Of a stretch of 64,000 bases of DNA, positions 42,104 through 51,179 are shown piece by piece. The translations under genes were made by a program, and so were the position numbers. Below the pieces are notes generated by a model that searched no databases, was not told where the DNA came from, and saw nothing but the letters and a program-made list of their open reading frames with translations. Source of the stretch: G963676655 sp963676655 (GTDB taxonomy: Bacteria; Verrucomicrobiota; Lentisphaeria; Victivallales; Victivallaceae); contig CAXXKX010000003.1 in NCBI GenBank assembly GCA_963676655.2, positions 1,054,001 through 1,118,000 of the forward strand. Direction: 5' to 3'. Each line of letters opens with the position of its first letter. The first letter of the stretch is position 1.

Positions 42104-43162
42104 ATGGCTGAAAAAGTTAAAGTAGGAATTATCGGTCTCGGTTTCATGGGAACGACGCATCTGGATATTTACAAAGCAAACGATAAAGCGGAAGTAGTGG
42201 CGGTGGCAGACGTCAACCCGGCAAAACTCGCCGGTGATATCAGCACGGTTTTCGCCAATATCGGCGGCGGGGACAACTCCATTCCCCTGGACCTGTCGGG
42301 AATGGCACTTTACGAATGCGGACTTGACCTGATCAATGATCCGAATGTGGACCTGGTAGATATCTGCGTTCCGACATTTCTGCATCGCAAATACGCGGTC
42401 GCGGCGCTCGAAGCCGGTAAACATGTCATGCTTGAAAAACCTGTCGGCCGGACCAGCGAAGACGCCAAAGCAATTATTGACGCCGCCGCCAAAAGCGACA
42501 AATGCTTTACAGTCGGCATGTGTGTCCGCGCCTGGCCGGAATACCGTTACGTTTATGAACAATTTAAAGCCGGTAAATACGGCAAGCTGGTCAACGCGTT
42601 CTTCAAACGCTTCTCACCAACTATGCAGGGCAAAGCCTGGGAAGACTGGTTCTCAAATGATGAACGCAGCGGCGGCGCTCTGCTTGACCTCCATCTTCAC
42701 GACATTGACCAGATTGTCTCATTGTTCGGACGTCCGACCGCGGTAACCTCCACCGGCTGCAAAGGGACGCGTTCAGACAACGCCGTCGATCATGTTTTCA
42801 CTTTTTATGATTTTGCCGACGGGAAAATGGTGGTTGCCGAAGGCGGCTGGAGCGCTAACGGCAGCGCCCCGTTTGAGATGAGCTTCCAATTAATTTGTGA
42901 AAAAGCCACCGTCATCTTCAATGCTGCCGGTTTGAACGAATATTATGAAGACGGAACCACAGTCAAGCCTGACGTATCAAGCTATCCCGGCCCGACCGGC
43001 TGGCATGCGGAACTTGACAATCTGCTGAACGCCATCCAAAGCGGCGTTCCGGCCACCCAATACATAACTCCCCCGGAAGCGGTTGACGGCCTTTGTATTG
43101 CCGAAGCGGAACAAAAATCTGTCGATAACAACGGCGCCAAAATCACCGTCGAATATAAATAA
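42104..43162 (+). CDS. Gfo/Idh/MocA family NAD(P)-dependent oxidoreductase
   Basis: 352 aa from the ATG at 42104, chosen because AGGAGAAAA precedes it; the frame is open back to a GTG at 42029. Rossmann fold with VGIIGLGFMGTTHLDIY, then VDICVPTFLHRKYAVAALEA and the hallmark EKPVGRT. The C-terminal domain has the catalytic-type segment GGALLDLHLHDIDQI. These enzymes oxidise inositol, glucose derivatives or other sugars. It is the first gene of a three-gene operon with two TIM-barrel isomerases (13-bp and -4-bp spacing). Confidence 0.92.
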   Translation: MAEKVKVGIIGLGFMGTTHLDIYKANDKAEVVAVADVNPAKLAGDISTVFANIGGGDNSIPLDLSGMALYECGLDLINDPNVDLVDICVPTFLHRKYAVAALEAGKHVMLEKPVGRTSEDAKAIIDAAAKSDKCFTVGMCVRAWPEYRYVYEQFKAGKYGKLVNAFFKRFSPTMQGKAWEDWFSNDERSGGALLDLHLHDIDQIVSLFGRPTAVTSTGCKGTRSDNAVDHVFTFYDFADGKMVVAEGGWSANGSAPFEMSFQLICEKATVIFNAAGLNEYYEDGTTVKPDVSSYPGPTGWHAELDNLLNAIQSGVPATQYITPPEAVDGLCIAEAEQKSVDNNGAKITVEYK

Positions 43163-43175
43163 AAGGAAATTTAAG

Positions 43176-44045
43176 ATGTCTTTCTACAAAGCGATAAATT
43201 CATGGGTCATCGCCGGTTTCGGCGGTGAAAAAACTCCTTACGAAGCAATTAACGACGCCAAATCATTCGGACTTGACGGAATCGAACTGACCGTGGGTGA
43301 CTGCGTGTCAATCGATACCTCCGAAGCGGAATGCGCGAAAATCAAAGCATTTGCGGCTGAGAATAATATTGGACTGCGTTCAGTCGCCACCGGTTTTTAC
43401 TGGGGTTGTTCCCTCGGTTCTCCTGATGAAAAGGAACGCGCCGACGCGTTGGCATTTTCCAAAAAATATTTACAGATCGCCGCCTGGCTCGGAGCGGAAA
43501 CCGCCCTGGTGGTTCCCGGCGCGGTAGATGTAGCCTGGGACCCGTCCCGTCCGGTCGTCCCATACACGGTATGCTGGAATCAGGCAACCAAATCAATACG
43601 TGAACTGATCCCGACTGCCGAAACGCTCAATGTAAATATTGCGCTGGAAAATGTCTGGAACAAATTCCTCTATTCCCCAATGGAGATGAAGCAGTTTATC
43701 GACCAGTTCGGTTCGGATAAAGTCGGCAGCTATTTTGACGTCGGCAATTGCCTGCTCAACGGTTATCCACAGGACTGGATCGAAGTACTGGGCAAACGAA
43801 TCAAAGCGGTCCATTTCAAAAACTGGAAAAGCGAAGACTGCGGCGGCGGCCTGCATGGTTTTGGTGATGACCTGCTTGACGGTCTGGTTGATTTCCCCAA
43901 AGTGCTTGCCGCACTTGAAAAGATCAATTTCACCGGCCCGATCTCAGTTGAAATGATCCCGTTCTGCCGTCTTCCGGACCTGGTCATGCCTGATGCGGAA
44001 CTGGCAAAAGCAACCGCGGAAAAATTGTTGAGCATTTTCGCATGA
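43176..44045 (+). CDS. Sugar phosphate isomerase/epimerase (xylose isomerase-like TIM barrel)
   Basis: 289 aa from the ATG at 43176, with AAAAGGAAATT upstream. AP endonuclease-2 / xylose isomerase-like TIM barrel: LDGIELTVGDC, GAETALVVPGAVDV, VNIALENVWNKF with metal-ligand Glu, SYFDVGNCLLNGYP, KAVHFKNWK and SVEMIPF. Such proteins isomerise or epimerise sugars, inosose or keto-acids; the substrate is unknown. Its stop overlaps the next start (ATGA), so translation is coupled. Confidence 0.9.
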   Translation: MSFYKAINSWVIAGFGGEKTPYEAINDAKSFGLDGIELTVGDCVSIDTSEAECAKIKAFAAENNIGLRSVATGFYWGCSLGSPDEKERADALAFSKKYLQIAAWLGAETALVVPGAVDVAWDPSRPVVPYTVCWNQATKSIRELIPTAETLNVNIALENVWNKFLYSPMEMKQFIDQFGSDKVGSYFDVGNCLLNGYPQDWIEVLGKRIKAVHFKNWKSEDCGGGLHGFGDDLLDGLVDFPKVLAALEKINFTGPISVEMIPFCRLPDLVMPDAELAKATAEKLLSIFA

Positions 44046-44902
44046 AGATCGGCATTATTGTTGAATCGCTCCGGCTGCCCTTGTTCGACGGCCTGAAAAA
44101 AGCCGCCGAACTCGGAGCGGATGGCGTCCAGCTTTACGCGGTTGCGCATAACAGCCACAACCTGTTGGAATATTCCGATACGCAGCTTAAAGAACTGAAA
44201 TCACGTTGCCAGGACAACAATCTGGTGGTATCCGCGATTTGCGGCGACCTTGGCGGGCATGGCTTCCGTCAACCTCAGGGCAATTCAGAACGAATCGCCC
44301 TGAGCAAACAGATCATCGATGTCGGTTTGAAGTTGGATACGCGAATCATGACTACGCATATCGGAGTAGTGCCGGAGGATACCAGTGATCCATATTACGG
44401 GAAAATGGCGGCGGCCCTAAGGGAAGTCGGCGAATACGCCGCCGCTTCCGGGGCCTGCCTGGCAATAGAAACCGGCCCTGAATCCCCAACCGCGTTGAAA
44501 ACTTTCATCGAAAACGCAGTCGGCAACCGAGGAATCCAGGTTAATATGGACCCGGCAAATCTGGTCATGGTCCAGAATGCCGACCCGGTTGCAGCGGTAA
44601 TGACCTTGAAAGACCATATTGTCCATACCCATGCCAAAGACGGCGTTCATTATCGTGCCTGTGACCCGGCCCGGGTTTACGCCGCGTTCGCGGAAGGCGG
44701 TTTTGAGCAACTGGTCGCCGAAACCGGCGAACTCTTTGCCGAAACACCATTGGGTGAAGGCCAGGTGGCCTGGGAGCGTTATCTCGATGCTCTGAAGTCT
44801 ATCGGTTTTAACGGTTTCCTGACCATCGAACGCGAAGTCGGAGCCGACCCTATTCGCGACATCAGTGCCGCGATAAACTTTTTAAAAGCCGGATTAGCCT
44901 AA
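44042..44902 (+). CDS. Second sugar phosphate isomerase/epimerase
   Basis: 286 aa, TIM barrel of the same superfamily as the preceding gene but with low similarity to it: LGADGVQLYAVA, IMTTHIGVVP, CLAIETGPESP, VNMDPANLVM, DHIVHTHAKDG, and GFLTIEREVG with metal-binding Glu/His positions preserved. ATGA overlap with the upstream gene. A dehydrogenase and two isomerases together suggest catabolism of one unusual sugar or polyol through a keto intermediate (inference). Confidence 0.9.
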   Translation: MKIGIIVESLRLPLFDGLKKAAELGADGVQLYAVAHNSHNLLEYSDTQLKELKSRCQDNNLVVSAICGDLGGHGFRQPQGNSERIALSKQIIDVGLKLDTRIMTTHIGVVPEDTSDPYYGKMAAALREVGEYAAASGACLAIETGPESPTALKTFIENAVGNRGIQVNMDPANLVMVQNADPVAAVMTLKDHIVHTHAKDGVHYRACDPARVYAAFAEGGFEQLVAETGELFAETPLGEGQVAWERYLDALKSIGFNGFLTIEREVGADPIRDISAAINFLKAGLA

Positions 44903-44936
44903 ATAACTGTGTCTCCGGCATATTCTTCCCTGTTAA

Positions 44937-44972
44937 GGGAGCCCGGCTGCAGCCGAAGCTCCCGAACATTTT
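44937..44972 (+). terminator. Possible terminator after the sugar operon
   Basis: Stem GGGAGC / GCTCCC with an inner CGGCTGCAGCCG hairpin, followed by GAACATTTTT. The T run starts 7 nt after the stem, so strength is uncertain. Confidence 0.5.
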
Positions 44973-45060
44973 TCTTCATTCAAATTGTAACATCTCCATT
45001 CCACGCCTCAATCAAATATCCATCAACACATTGCCTATTAAAGCATTACACATTTTTATA

Positions 45061-45106
45061 AAATTAAGTGATGCATTATTATCAAATTAAGTGATACATT
45101 ATTATT
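45061..45106. repeat. Two-copy 23-bp tandem repeat upstream of the HlyD-like gene
   Basis: AAATTAAGTGATGCATTATT-ATC (45061-45083) is followed directly by AAATTAAGTGATACATTATT-ATT (45084-45106). Period 23 bp, about two helical turns. It lies 82 bp before the open frame and may be a double operator for a regulator not found in this window. Confidence 0.6.
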
Positions 45107-45187
45107 TTAGCGCAGTGAACAAAATCTGATTTCCCCGGTTGCCTTATAATATAAAACATGTATATTCATTATATTCTTACTGGGTAA

Positions 45188-46186
45188 ATGCGAAAGAGAT
45201 GTTGTATGCGTAAACGTAAAAAGGTTCTTTTGTGGTTTGTATCCGTCCTGGGATCAATAATTTTAATATGGTTTATTTTCAACGGAATATTTTTTGCATA
45301 TTGCAGTGACGCATATATCCGGGCACATGTGGCGGAAATTGCCCCCCGGGTAGAGGGACACCTGACAAAGGTTCTGGTTGAAAATAATGATTATGTGAAA
45401 AAAGGCCAACTTCTCCTGCAGATTGAATCGTATCCTTATGAATTAAAGAGAAATGTTAAAAAAGCTTCTTTACTTGAACAGCAAACCCAACTGAAGATTT
45501 ATAAAATCAATTTTAAAACCGCCCAGAAACAACTCAAAGCGGTTGAGGAACAATATAGGTTGGCGAATATCAATGAGGCACGTTACAAAACTTTATTGCT
45601 CGAGCAAGCCTGTTCGAAAGAAAAATATGAAAGCATTTTGAATATTAAAGAAACCGTCCAAAAGGAATTTTCGGAAGCCCAGGAAAAAGTGCTTTACTGG
45701 CAGCAATCGGTCGACGTGCAAATGACGGTTATCAATTCGCAGAAAGCTGAACTGGCTCTGGCGGAATATTATCTCTCCCTGACAAAAGTAGTGGCCCCGG
45801 TCGATGGTTATGTTACAAATATAAATTGTCGTCCCGGAGATTTTGTCAAACCGGGAGAACCACTTTTCGGGTTACTGGATAATCGCTACTGGTGGGTGGA
45901 ATCCAATTACAAGGAATATGTGCTTAACAGAATAAAAGAGGGTCAAAAAGTCTGGGTTGTAACAGATCTTTATCCGTTTACTGTTCTTGAAGGAAAGGTG
46001 GAAAATTTTGACCGGGCAATCCGGCGTACTGATACAAAATCATCGATCCTGCCTTACGTATCCCCGACAACCGACTGGATCAGACTATCACGTCGCTTTC
46101 AGGTGAGGATCAAGTTTAACGAGGATGTTGATAAGTATAAGTTATTCATGGGGGCTGATGCCAGAACCCTCGTTTTTCTATGGTGA
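45188..46186 (+). CDS. HlyD/EmrA-type membrane fusion protein of an efflux pump
   Basis: 332 aa. One N-terminal membrane helix (about residues 12-32, LLWFVSVLGSIILIWFIF), a biotinyl-lipoyl-like half (EIAPRVEGHLTKVLVENNDY), a long coiled-coil hairpin (about 85-195), the second lipoyl half (VVAPVDGYVTNINCRPGDFV) and the beta-barrel domain (WVVTDLYPFTVLEGKVENFD). This is the AaeA/EmrA periplasmic adaptor pattern. ATGs at 45188 and 45206 are both in frame; the start is uncertain. It is followed by a small membrane peptide and a FUSC permease, i.e. a tripartite aromatic-acid-type exporter. Confidence 0.9.
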   Translation: MRKRCCMRKRKKVLLWFVSVLGSIILIWFIFNGIFFAYCSDAYIRAHVAEIAPRVEGHLTKVLVENNDYVKKGQLLLQIESYPYELKRNVKKASLLEQQTQLKIYKINFKTAQKQLKAVEEQYRLANINEARYKTLLLEQACSKEKYESILNIKETVQKEFSEAQEKVLYWQQSVDVQMTVINSQKAELALAEYYLSLTKVVAPVDGYVTNINCRPGDFVKPGEPLFGLLDNRYWWVESNYKEYVLNRIKEGQKVWVVTDLYPFTVLEGKVENFDRAIRRTDTKSSILPYVSPTTDWIRLSRRFQVRIKFNEDVDKYKLFMGADARTLVFLW

Positions 46187-46188
46187 GA

Positions 46189-46302
46189 ATGATGTCCGAC
46201 CAATCAACCGATAAATTCACCAAAGGAGAAATAATACTTCTGGTATTAGGACTTTTTGTCGCTTCGGTATTTCTGTTGCTTATCCTGAATACATGGTTTT
46301 AA
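46189..46302 (+). CDS. 37-aa single-span membrane peptide between HlyD and FUSC genes
   Basis: Opens 2 bp after the HlyD stop (ATG 46189 or 46192) and ends 27 bp before the FUSC start. A hydrophilic N-terminus (SDQSTDKFTKGE) is followed by one helix, IILLVLGLFVASVFLLLILN. Its place matches the small proteins (AaeX/DUF1656 type) found in aaeXAB-like operons, but it is shorter, with one helix instead of two, and I see no sequence match. It is likely to be an auxiliary pump subunit (inference). Confidence 0.6.
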   Translation: MMSDQSTDKFTKGEIILLVLGLFVASVFLLLILNTWF

Positions 46303-46329
46303 CCGCTATATCAGGGAGGGTATTCTAAT

Positions 46330-48519
46330 ATGTCATTTGAAGCTCATTGGCGATTGTTTCATGATGATTTTTGCGATACAGTTTCCGGTTTTCCACTGGA
46401 GCCGTCCCTGGCAAAACCGGCCCTGAAAACTGCCCTAAGTTGTGTCATCGCCGTCATGTTGACTGACTTTCTGCGAATTCCCCATGCCTACTGGGCAGGA
46501 ATCAGTGTGCTGATCATGATGCAGCCGAATGTTTCGGCGGAATTAATGAAAGGCTGGCAGCGGGCCGGAGGAGCATGCATCGGCAGTTTTTTCGGAATCT
46601 TTTATGCCGGGCTGGTGGTTCAATCACCATTGCTTTTTTCCATTCTGACTATTCTTTTAGTAACGACCGGAATTTACCTTGGCAACACCCAAAAATTCGG
46701 TTATTTCTGGTCATACATGACTTTTCATCTGCATATAATCTGCATTTTATCAATCATGGGACCGTCTGGAACGGCAGACATAACTACGGGCAGCCTGATC
46801 CCCGAACATATCGCGTTTTATCGCGGCGCCGCTGTGTCAATCGGAGTAATCGTCGCGATTGTTGTCAACCTGCTGATAAAACCGGATTTTGCTTTTGACA
46901 TTGCCCGTGATAAAGCCGGTAAACTGAAAACAGGGTTGAAAGAGTTTCTGGATGCGGCCGTAACGGGTTATCTGAACGGCAAAAATAATGATGAAGATTT
47001 TGAAAAAAAATACTCTGAGTTAGTCCGTGGAATTGATTCATATATTGCACTTTTTAATCAAAGTAAAGTCGAAAGAAAGTTCTTTTTCGATGAAGAGCTG
47101 TCATTGGATCCGCAACGAGCCGTAGATTTGAGAAGATGCGTAAAGGATATCAGAAGTCTATATCGGAACTTTGAACAAACCGGGTCATCACTGGCTGGCG
47201 AATTTGGTGAACCACTGAAAAAGCTGCCGGAATTTTTCCTGGATGCATTGACAAACAAGTCCCGTTCATCAGAGCAGAAACTTCGTAACGCGTTGAACAA
47301 GTTTGAGGACATATTGAAACAGGAACATCCCAAAAGCTCAAAATATGGGACTCATGAACTTATCCTGTTTCTGGGATTTATCGGCTGCCTGAGGAAACTT
47401 TTCGGTGTAATCTTTTGCGGGGAAATATCCGGCATTAAAAAATCTGAGGCAAAATTGGCTGGAACTGAAAACGCTGTTGCATCCCTGAAAAATATTCCGA
47501 TAAATGTCCCTGTTTTAAAAATTGCGTTACGCGGAGCTTTTTCAATCTTATTTGTCTTCTGGTTCTGGCTATGGATGGAGATTCCCGGCGGCGGGGCCAA
47601 TATGGCGATATCGATTATCGCGGTTTTTCAGGTAAATCTTTTAAGTACGCATCACAAAGGCATTTTAAGATTTGCCGGATGCCTGACCGGAGCCGCGGCG
47701 GGATTATTTGTTTTGGCGCTGGGTATCCAATCAACGCTGTTTATCTGTATTATCCTTTTCTGCGTGGTCTATTGTTTTGCGTATGTCTGGGGCGGCAAAC
47801 CGGGATCGGCCTACTTTGGCCTTCAAGGGGCCTTGGCTTTCGTTATTTGCGTGATGAGCTCCACCGGCCCCGCCGCAACCCTGAGTTCAGGACTTGAACG
47901 GCTTACCGGGATATTGATCGCTATATCATGTCTGTGGCTGATTAACAACGTGATTTTTCCGATTGATATGACGAAAAGTTTTCTTAAATCGCTCAATGGC
48001 CTCAGAGATAAACTGATGGAAAAACTGGATCGCGCCATGGAAATATTAACTTCCGGGCATGACAGGGCCGCACCGGCGCGGATTTCCGCTGAAAGCTCCT
48101 TGTCCCTGCTTACGCAGCTTCGCAGATACAACGAAATCAACGCAAATGAATATTATTCCTCAATTGAATTGATTACTTTATACGACGACATGTCAATCTG
48201 CATTGGAAAAGCCATATCTTTGCTGACAGACGAGAATAGATCATTAATAGTTTCAGACGGAATTTATGAAGCTGGCTTTAAACTTTTCGATGAAATATTA
48301 AGCAAAGATCCTGGAACCAGCAGCAGTTGCGAAAAAACAATTGATAAACTGGAAAAACGCCTTAACGAAACATTGAAACATCCATTCGAACTAATAAAAC
48401 CGGAGGCAAATGTCAAAAATATCTATTTTATCAGTGAATCCGTTATGAACAAAAAAAATCTCATCAGCGAGCTGCGCCGTTTTTGTGCGATAGATTATTC
48501 AGGCGGTCCCGCTATTTGA
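46330..48519 (+). CDS. FUSC-family inner-membrane exporter (AaeB-like)
   Basis: 729 aa. Two hydrophobic blocks of about five to six helices each (about residues 25-190 and 395-545) separated and followed by soluble helical domains, the duplicated layout of FUSC/AaeB proteins. Within block one: SCVIAVMLTDFLRIPHAYWA and ISVLIMMQPNVSAELMKGWQR, the conserved FUSC motif with W...R. GGGAGGG 10 nt before the ATG. With the upstream adaptor it should export aromatic or other weak acids across the inner membrane. No outer membrane factor gene is adjacent. Confidence 0.88.
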   Translation: MSFEAHWRLFHDDFCDTVSGFPLEPSLAKPALKTALSCVIAVMLTDFLRIPHAYWAGISVLIMMQPNVSAELMKGWQRAGGACIGSFFGIFYAGLVVQSPLLFSILTILLVTTGIYLGNTQKFGYFWSYMTFHLHIICILSIMGPSGTADITTGSLIPEHIAFYRGAAVSIGVIVAIVVNLLIKPDFAFDIARDKAGKLKTGLKEFLDAAVTGYLNGKNNDEDFEKKYSELVRGIDSYIALFNQSKVERKFFFDEELSLDPQRAVDLRRCVKDIRSLYRNFEQTGSSLAGEFGEPLKKLPEFFLDALTNKSRSSEQKLRNALNKFEDILKQEHPKSSKYGTHELILFLGFIGCLRKLFGVIFCGEISGIKKSEAKLAGTENAVASLKNIPINVPVLKIALRGAFSILFVFWFWLWMEIPGGGANMAISIIAVFQVNLLSTHHKGILRFAGCLTGAAAGLFVLALGIQSTLFICIILFCVVYCFAYVWGGKPGSAYFGLQGALAFVICVMSSTGPAATLSSGLERLTGILIAISCLWLINNVIFPIDMTKSFLKSLNGLRDKLMEKLDRAMEILTSGHDRAAPARISAESSLSLLTQLRRYNEINANEYYSSIELITLYDDMSICIGKAISLLTDENRSLIVSDGIYEAGFKLFDEILSKDPGTSSSCEKTIDKLEKRLNETLKHPFELIKPEANVKNIYFISESVMNKKNLISELRRFCAIDYSGGPAI

Positions 48520-48627
48520 TTTCCGGACAAATATTTCTGTTTTGGACTTGGAAAAGCAGTCCGGAACGGGTTATATTCTTACTTAAAGTGATATGTTAAT
48601 CATTATATTTGCGTAAAGGAGTTAATT

Positions 48628-49938
48628 ATGAGCGCATTTTTTACTTTTCAGGAAGAATACGGAAGAAGCGTTGAAATACCGGTGACCAAGGAAGTTATGA
48701 ATATCGGGCGCGGCAGCGAATGCGATGTGATCATTGACGGCAACGATGTATCACGCGTTCACGCCAGGGTCAATATTCGCGACAAACGCTATGTCATCGA
48801 GGATCTTGGCAGTTTCAACGGAACTTTTGTCAATACTGTGCCGATCACCGAACCGACAGAGATCAAGCATATGGACGTGATCCAGATCGGATCAAGCATG
48901 CTGGTTTTCAACAATCCTGACGCGCTGGCGCCGTCGCGTTTCGACCCCTCGGCAACCCAGGACGGGTCCGCGGCCAACTGTTCTTTTGAATTTATGAAGT
49001 TTGTCGTCGGTCGGCTTGAGCACAATATTGCCGAAGTATTCAAGGGGAAAGAGGAGGTAATCCGCAATATCATCATCTGTTTGCTGGCGGACGGGCATAT
49101 CCTGATCGAAGATGCGCCGGGACTCGGCAAAAGCGTTCTGGCCCAGGCTCTGGCAAAATCAATCCAGAGTTCCTATCGCCGCATCCAGTTTACTCCCGAC
49201 ATGCTGCCGTCGGATATTACCGGAATGAATATCTTTGATGAAAAGACCCGGGATTTCAAGTTTATGCCCGGACCGATCTTCGGGAATATTATTCTCGCGG
49301 ACGAAATCAACCGGACAACCCCGAGAACCCAGTCCAGTTTGCTCGAATGCATGAGTGAATCCGCCGTAACGATTGATGGACGCACCCATAAACTTTCAAA
49401 ACCGTTTTTCGTTATCGCGACCCAGAATCCTGATGATTATCACGGAACTTATCCGCTGCCTGAACCGCAGCTTGACCGCTTCCTGATGCGACTGTCGATC
49501 GGTTATCCAAGCCAGGAAGCGGAGCATGAAATCCTGCAAACCCAGCAGAAAGTGCATCCGTTGAGTAATATTTCCGCCGTTATCAAGGCAATGGATGTTG
49601 TACGCTGCCATGCACTGGTTCGCGGAATTCACGTTGCCGAACCGGTGCGTGATTACATTATCAAGATAGCCGACGCCACCCGTAATCATCCGGCTCTGGC
49701 TGGCGGTTGCAGTCCGCGCGCCGCATTGGCGCTGCAGCGGGTAAGCCAGAGTCTGGCCGCCTATCATGGGCGCGAATACGTTATTCCGAGAGACGTGCGT
49801 GAAATGGTCAAGCCGGTACTGTCGCACCGTCTCAAGATCAAGCTTCGCTATCAGGGCGAATGGCGCAATACAGGCATTGTTCTCGACAACATTCTTGAAT
49901 CAATTTCACTCGAAAACGAGGATCAGGATATCTTATGA
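48628..49938 (+). CDS. FHA domain fused to MoxR-type AAA+ ATPase
   Basis: 436 aa. Residues 1-95 are a forkhead-associated domain: GRGSECDVIIDGNDVSRVHA with the phosphothreonine-binding R..S..H pattern, and DLGSFNGTFVN. Residues about 125-430 are a MoxR ATPase: Walker A APGLGKS with Lys168, Walker B IILADEINRT, sensor region FFVIATQNPDDYHGTYPLPE and arginine-finger region PEPQLDRFLMRL. MoxR proteins act with DUF58 and VWA or transglutaminase partners in assembling or activating membrane complexes. AAAGGAG precedes the ATG. The stop overlaps the DUF58 start (4 bp). The fused FHA domain is an addition to the usual MoxR layout and implies control by threonine phosphorylation (inference). Confidence 0.93.
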   Translation: MSAFFTFQEEYGRSVEIPVTKEVMNIGRGSECDVIIDGNDVSRVHARVNIRDKRYVIEDLGSFNGTFVNTVPITEPTEIKHMDVIQIGSSMLVFNNPDALAPSRFDPSATQDGSAANCSFEFMKFVVGRLEHNIAEVFKGKEEVIRNIIICLLADGHILIEDAPGLGKSVLAQALAKSIQSSYRRIQFTPDMLPSDITGMNIFDEKTRDFKFMPGPIFGNIILADEINRTTPRTQSSLLECMSESAVTIDGRTHKLSKPFFVIATQNPDDYHGTYPLPEPQLDRFLMRLSIGYPSQEAEHEILQTQQKVHPLSNISAVIKAMDVVRCHALVRGIHVAEPVRDYIIKIADATRNHPALAGGCSPRAALALQRVSQSLAAYHGREYVIPRDVREMVKPVLSHRLKIKLRYQGEWRNTGIVLDNILESISLENEDQDIL

Positions 49939-51179
49939 TTTTGCCCCTGCCGACGCGACGCGGAATCATTATAATTCTCACGGCGGCCGGAGCCGCTGGG
50001 GCGGCCATGGTCAATCCCGGTCCGGTATCCGCAATGATTGCCGCAATTTTACTGGCGATGGTGGCCGGAAGCTTCATTACCGCTGTCCTTTCGCTGCACG
50101 GTCTACAATTGGACCGTGAGCCGCACCGCGACGGCCAGCGCGGCAACGGCGTCAGGCTGCCGCTGCGCCTCAGCAACCGTTCCCGCTATTATCGGCAGAC
50201 CATTGTGGTTGAAGAGGCCTGTGAATTTGTTGCCGGAAAAATCATTTGCACCCAGGCAGACCCGATGGCGCCGGGGGAGGTTAGAACCTTGACCCGAATG
50301 GTCACCCCCTTGAAAAGAGGCCATTTTGAACTCAACAAGATCCATATCAACGGCGGCGACCCGGCCGGACTGTTCCGTCGACGTAAAACTTTTAAACTTC
50401 CAGGTCAAATCACTATCTATCCGGCGTCAGTGCCCATCTCATCACTGCCATTGCACCGGCGCGGTCGATTCCAACCCGACGCCAACGGCCGTCCGCTGGG
50501 GATATCCGGTCTGGGACAGGAATTTTTCGGAGTCAGGGAATATCGCAACAATGATGAATTTCGTTTTGTCCATTGGAAAGCCAGTGCCGCAAAAGGGACT
50601 CTAATGGTCAAGGAATTTGAAGTGGACAGCGTGGAAAATATCACCATTTTACTGGATACCGAATCCGGGATGATCGGCGAAGACGAATTTGAAAATAATT
50701 TTGAGTTTATCATCAACACTACCGCGTCAATTACCGATTGTCTGGCGGAAATGTACTGCCGGATGCAGTTCTTCGCCGGGGGAAAGAACAATTCTATTAT
50801 CCGACTCGAAGGCGGGGCGTCCGGAATCCGGAATCAGGTTGTCAACGCACTCGCAACAATGGATCCCGGGGATACTGCCGCCGCTGATCTGCTGGATGCG
50901 GTGGCCGATAATATTTACCCGGATTCGGTTTTTTACTGCCTGACGATGTCTTCACCGGAGGAACTTCAGGACCGGTTTGAGATCTTGAGCGAACGCGGAG
51001 TGGATATTCGCTGGATATGCGCACCAAAAAAATATTTTCCGTATGTTCCGGACGAATTACGGGATATGCCGTTGACCAGTCTGCCGCCGGAGCCTTTTGA
51101 AGAACAGGAATTCCACGGAGTCCAACCAGTTGTCGCCACTCGTGACATCAATATAGGAGTGATGTTGCGTAATGGCTGA
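49935..51179 (+). CDS. DUF58 protein with two N-terminal membrane helices
   Basis: 414 aa. N-terminal helices at about residues 10-32 and 35-55 (IIIILTAAGAAGAAMVNPGP), then a beta-rich region and the DUF58 core with the family motif GLGQEFFGVREYRNNDEFRF and VHWKASAAKGTLMVKEFEVD, followed by a von Willebrand-like strand (NITILLDTESGM). DUF58 proteins regularly accompany MoxR ATPases; the role is unknown. ATGA overlap with the MoxR gene and an 8-bp overlap with the following gene show tight translational coupling. Confidence 0.92.
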   Translation: MILPLPTRRGIIIILTAAGAAGAAMVNPGPVSAMIAAILLAMVAGSFITAVLSLHGLQLDREPHRDGQRGNGVRLPLRLSNRSRYYRQTIVVEEACEFVAGKIICTQADPMAPGEVRTLTRMVTPLKRGHFELNKIHINGGDPAGLFRRRKTFKLPGQITIYPASVPISSLPLHRRGRFQPDANGRPLGISGLGQEFFGVREYRNNDEFRFVHWKASAAKGTLMVKEFEVDSVENITILLDTESGMIGEDEFENNFEFIINTTASITDCLAEMYCRMQFFAGGKNNSIIRLEGGASGIRNQVVNALATMDPGDTAAADLLDAVADNIYPDSVFYCLTMSSPEELQDRFEILSERGVDIRWICAPKKYFPYVPDELRDMPLTSLPPEPFEEQEFHGVQPVVATRDINIGVMLRNG

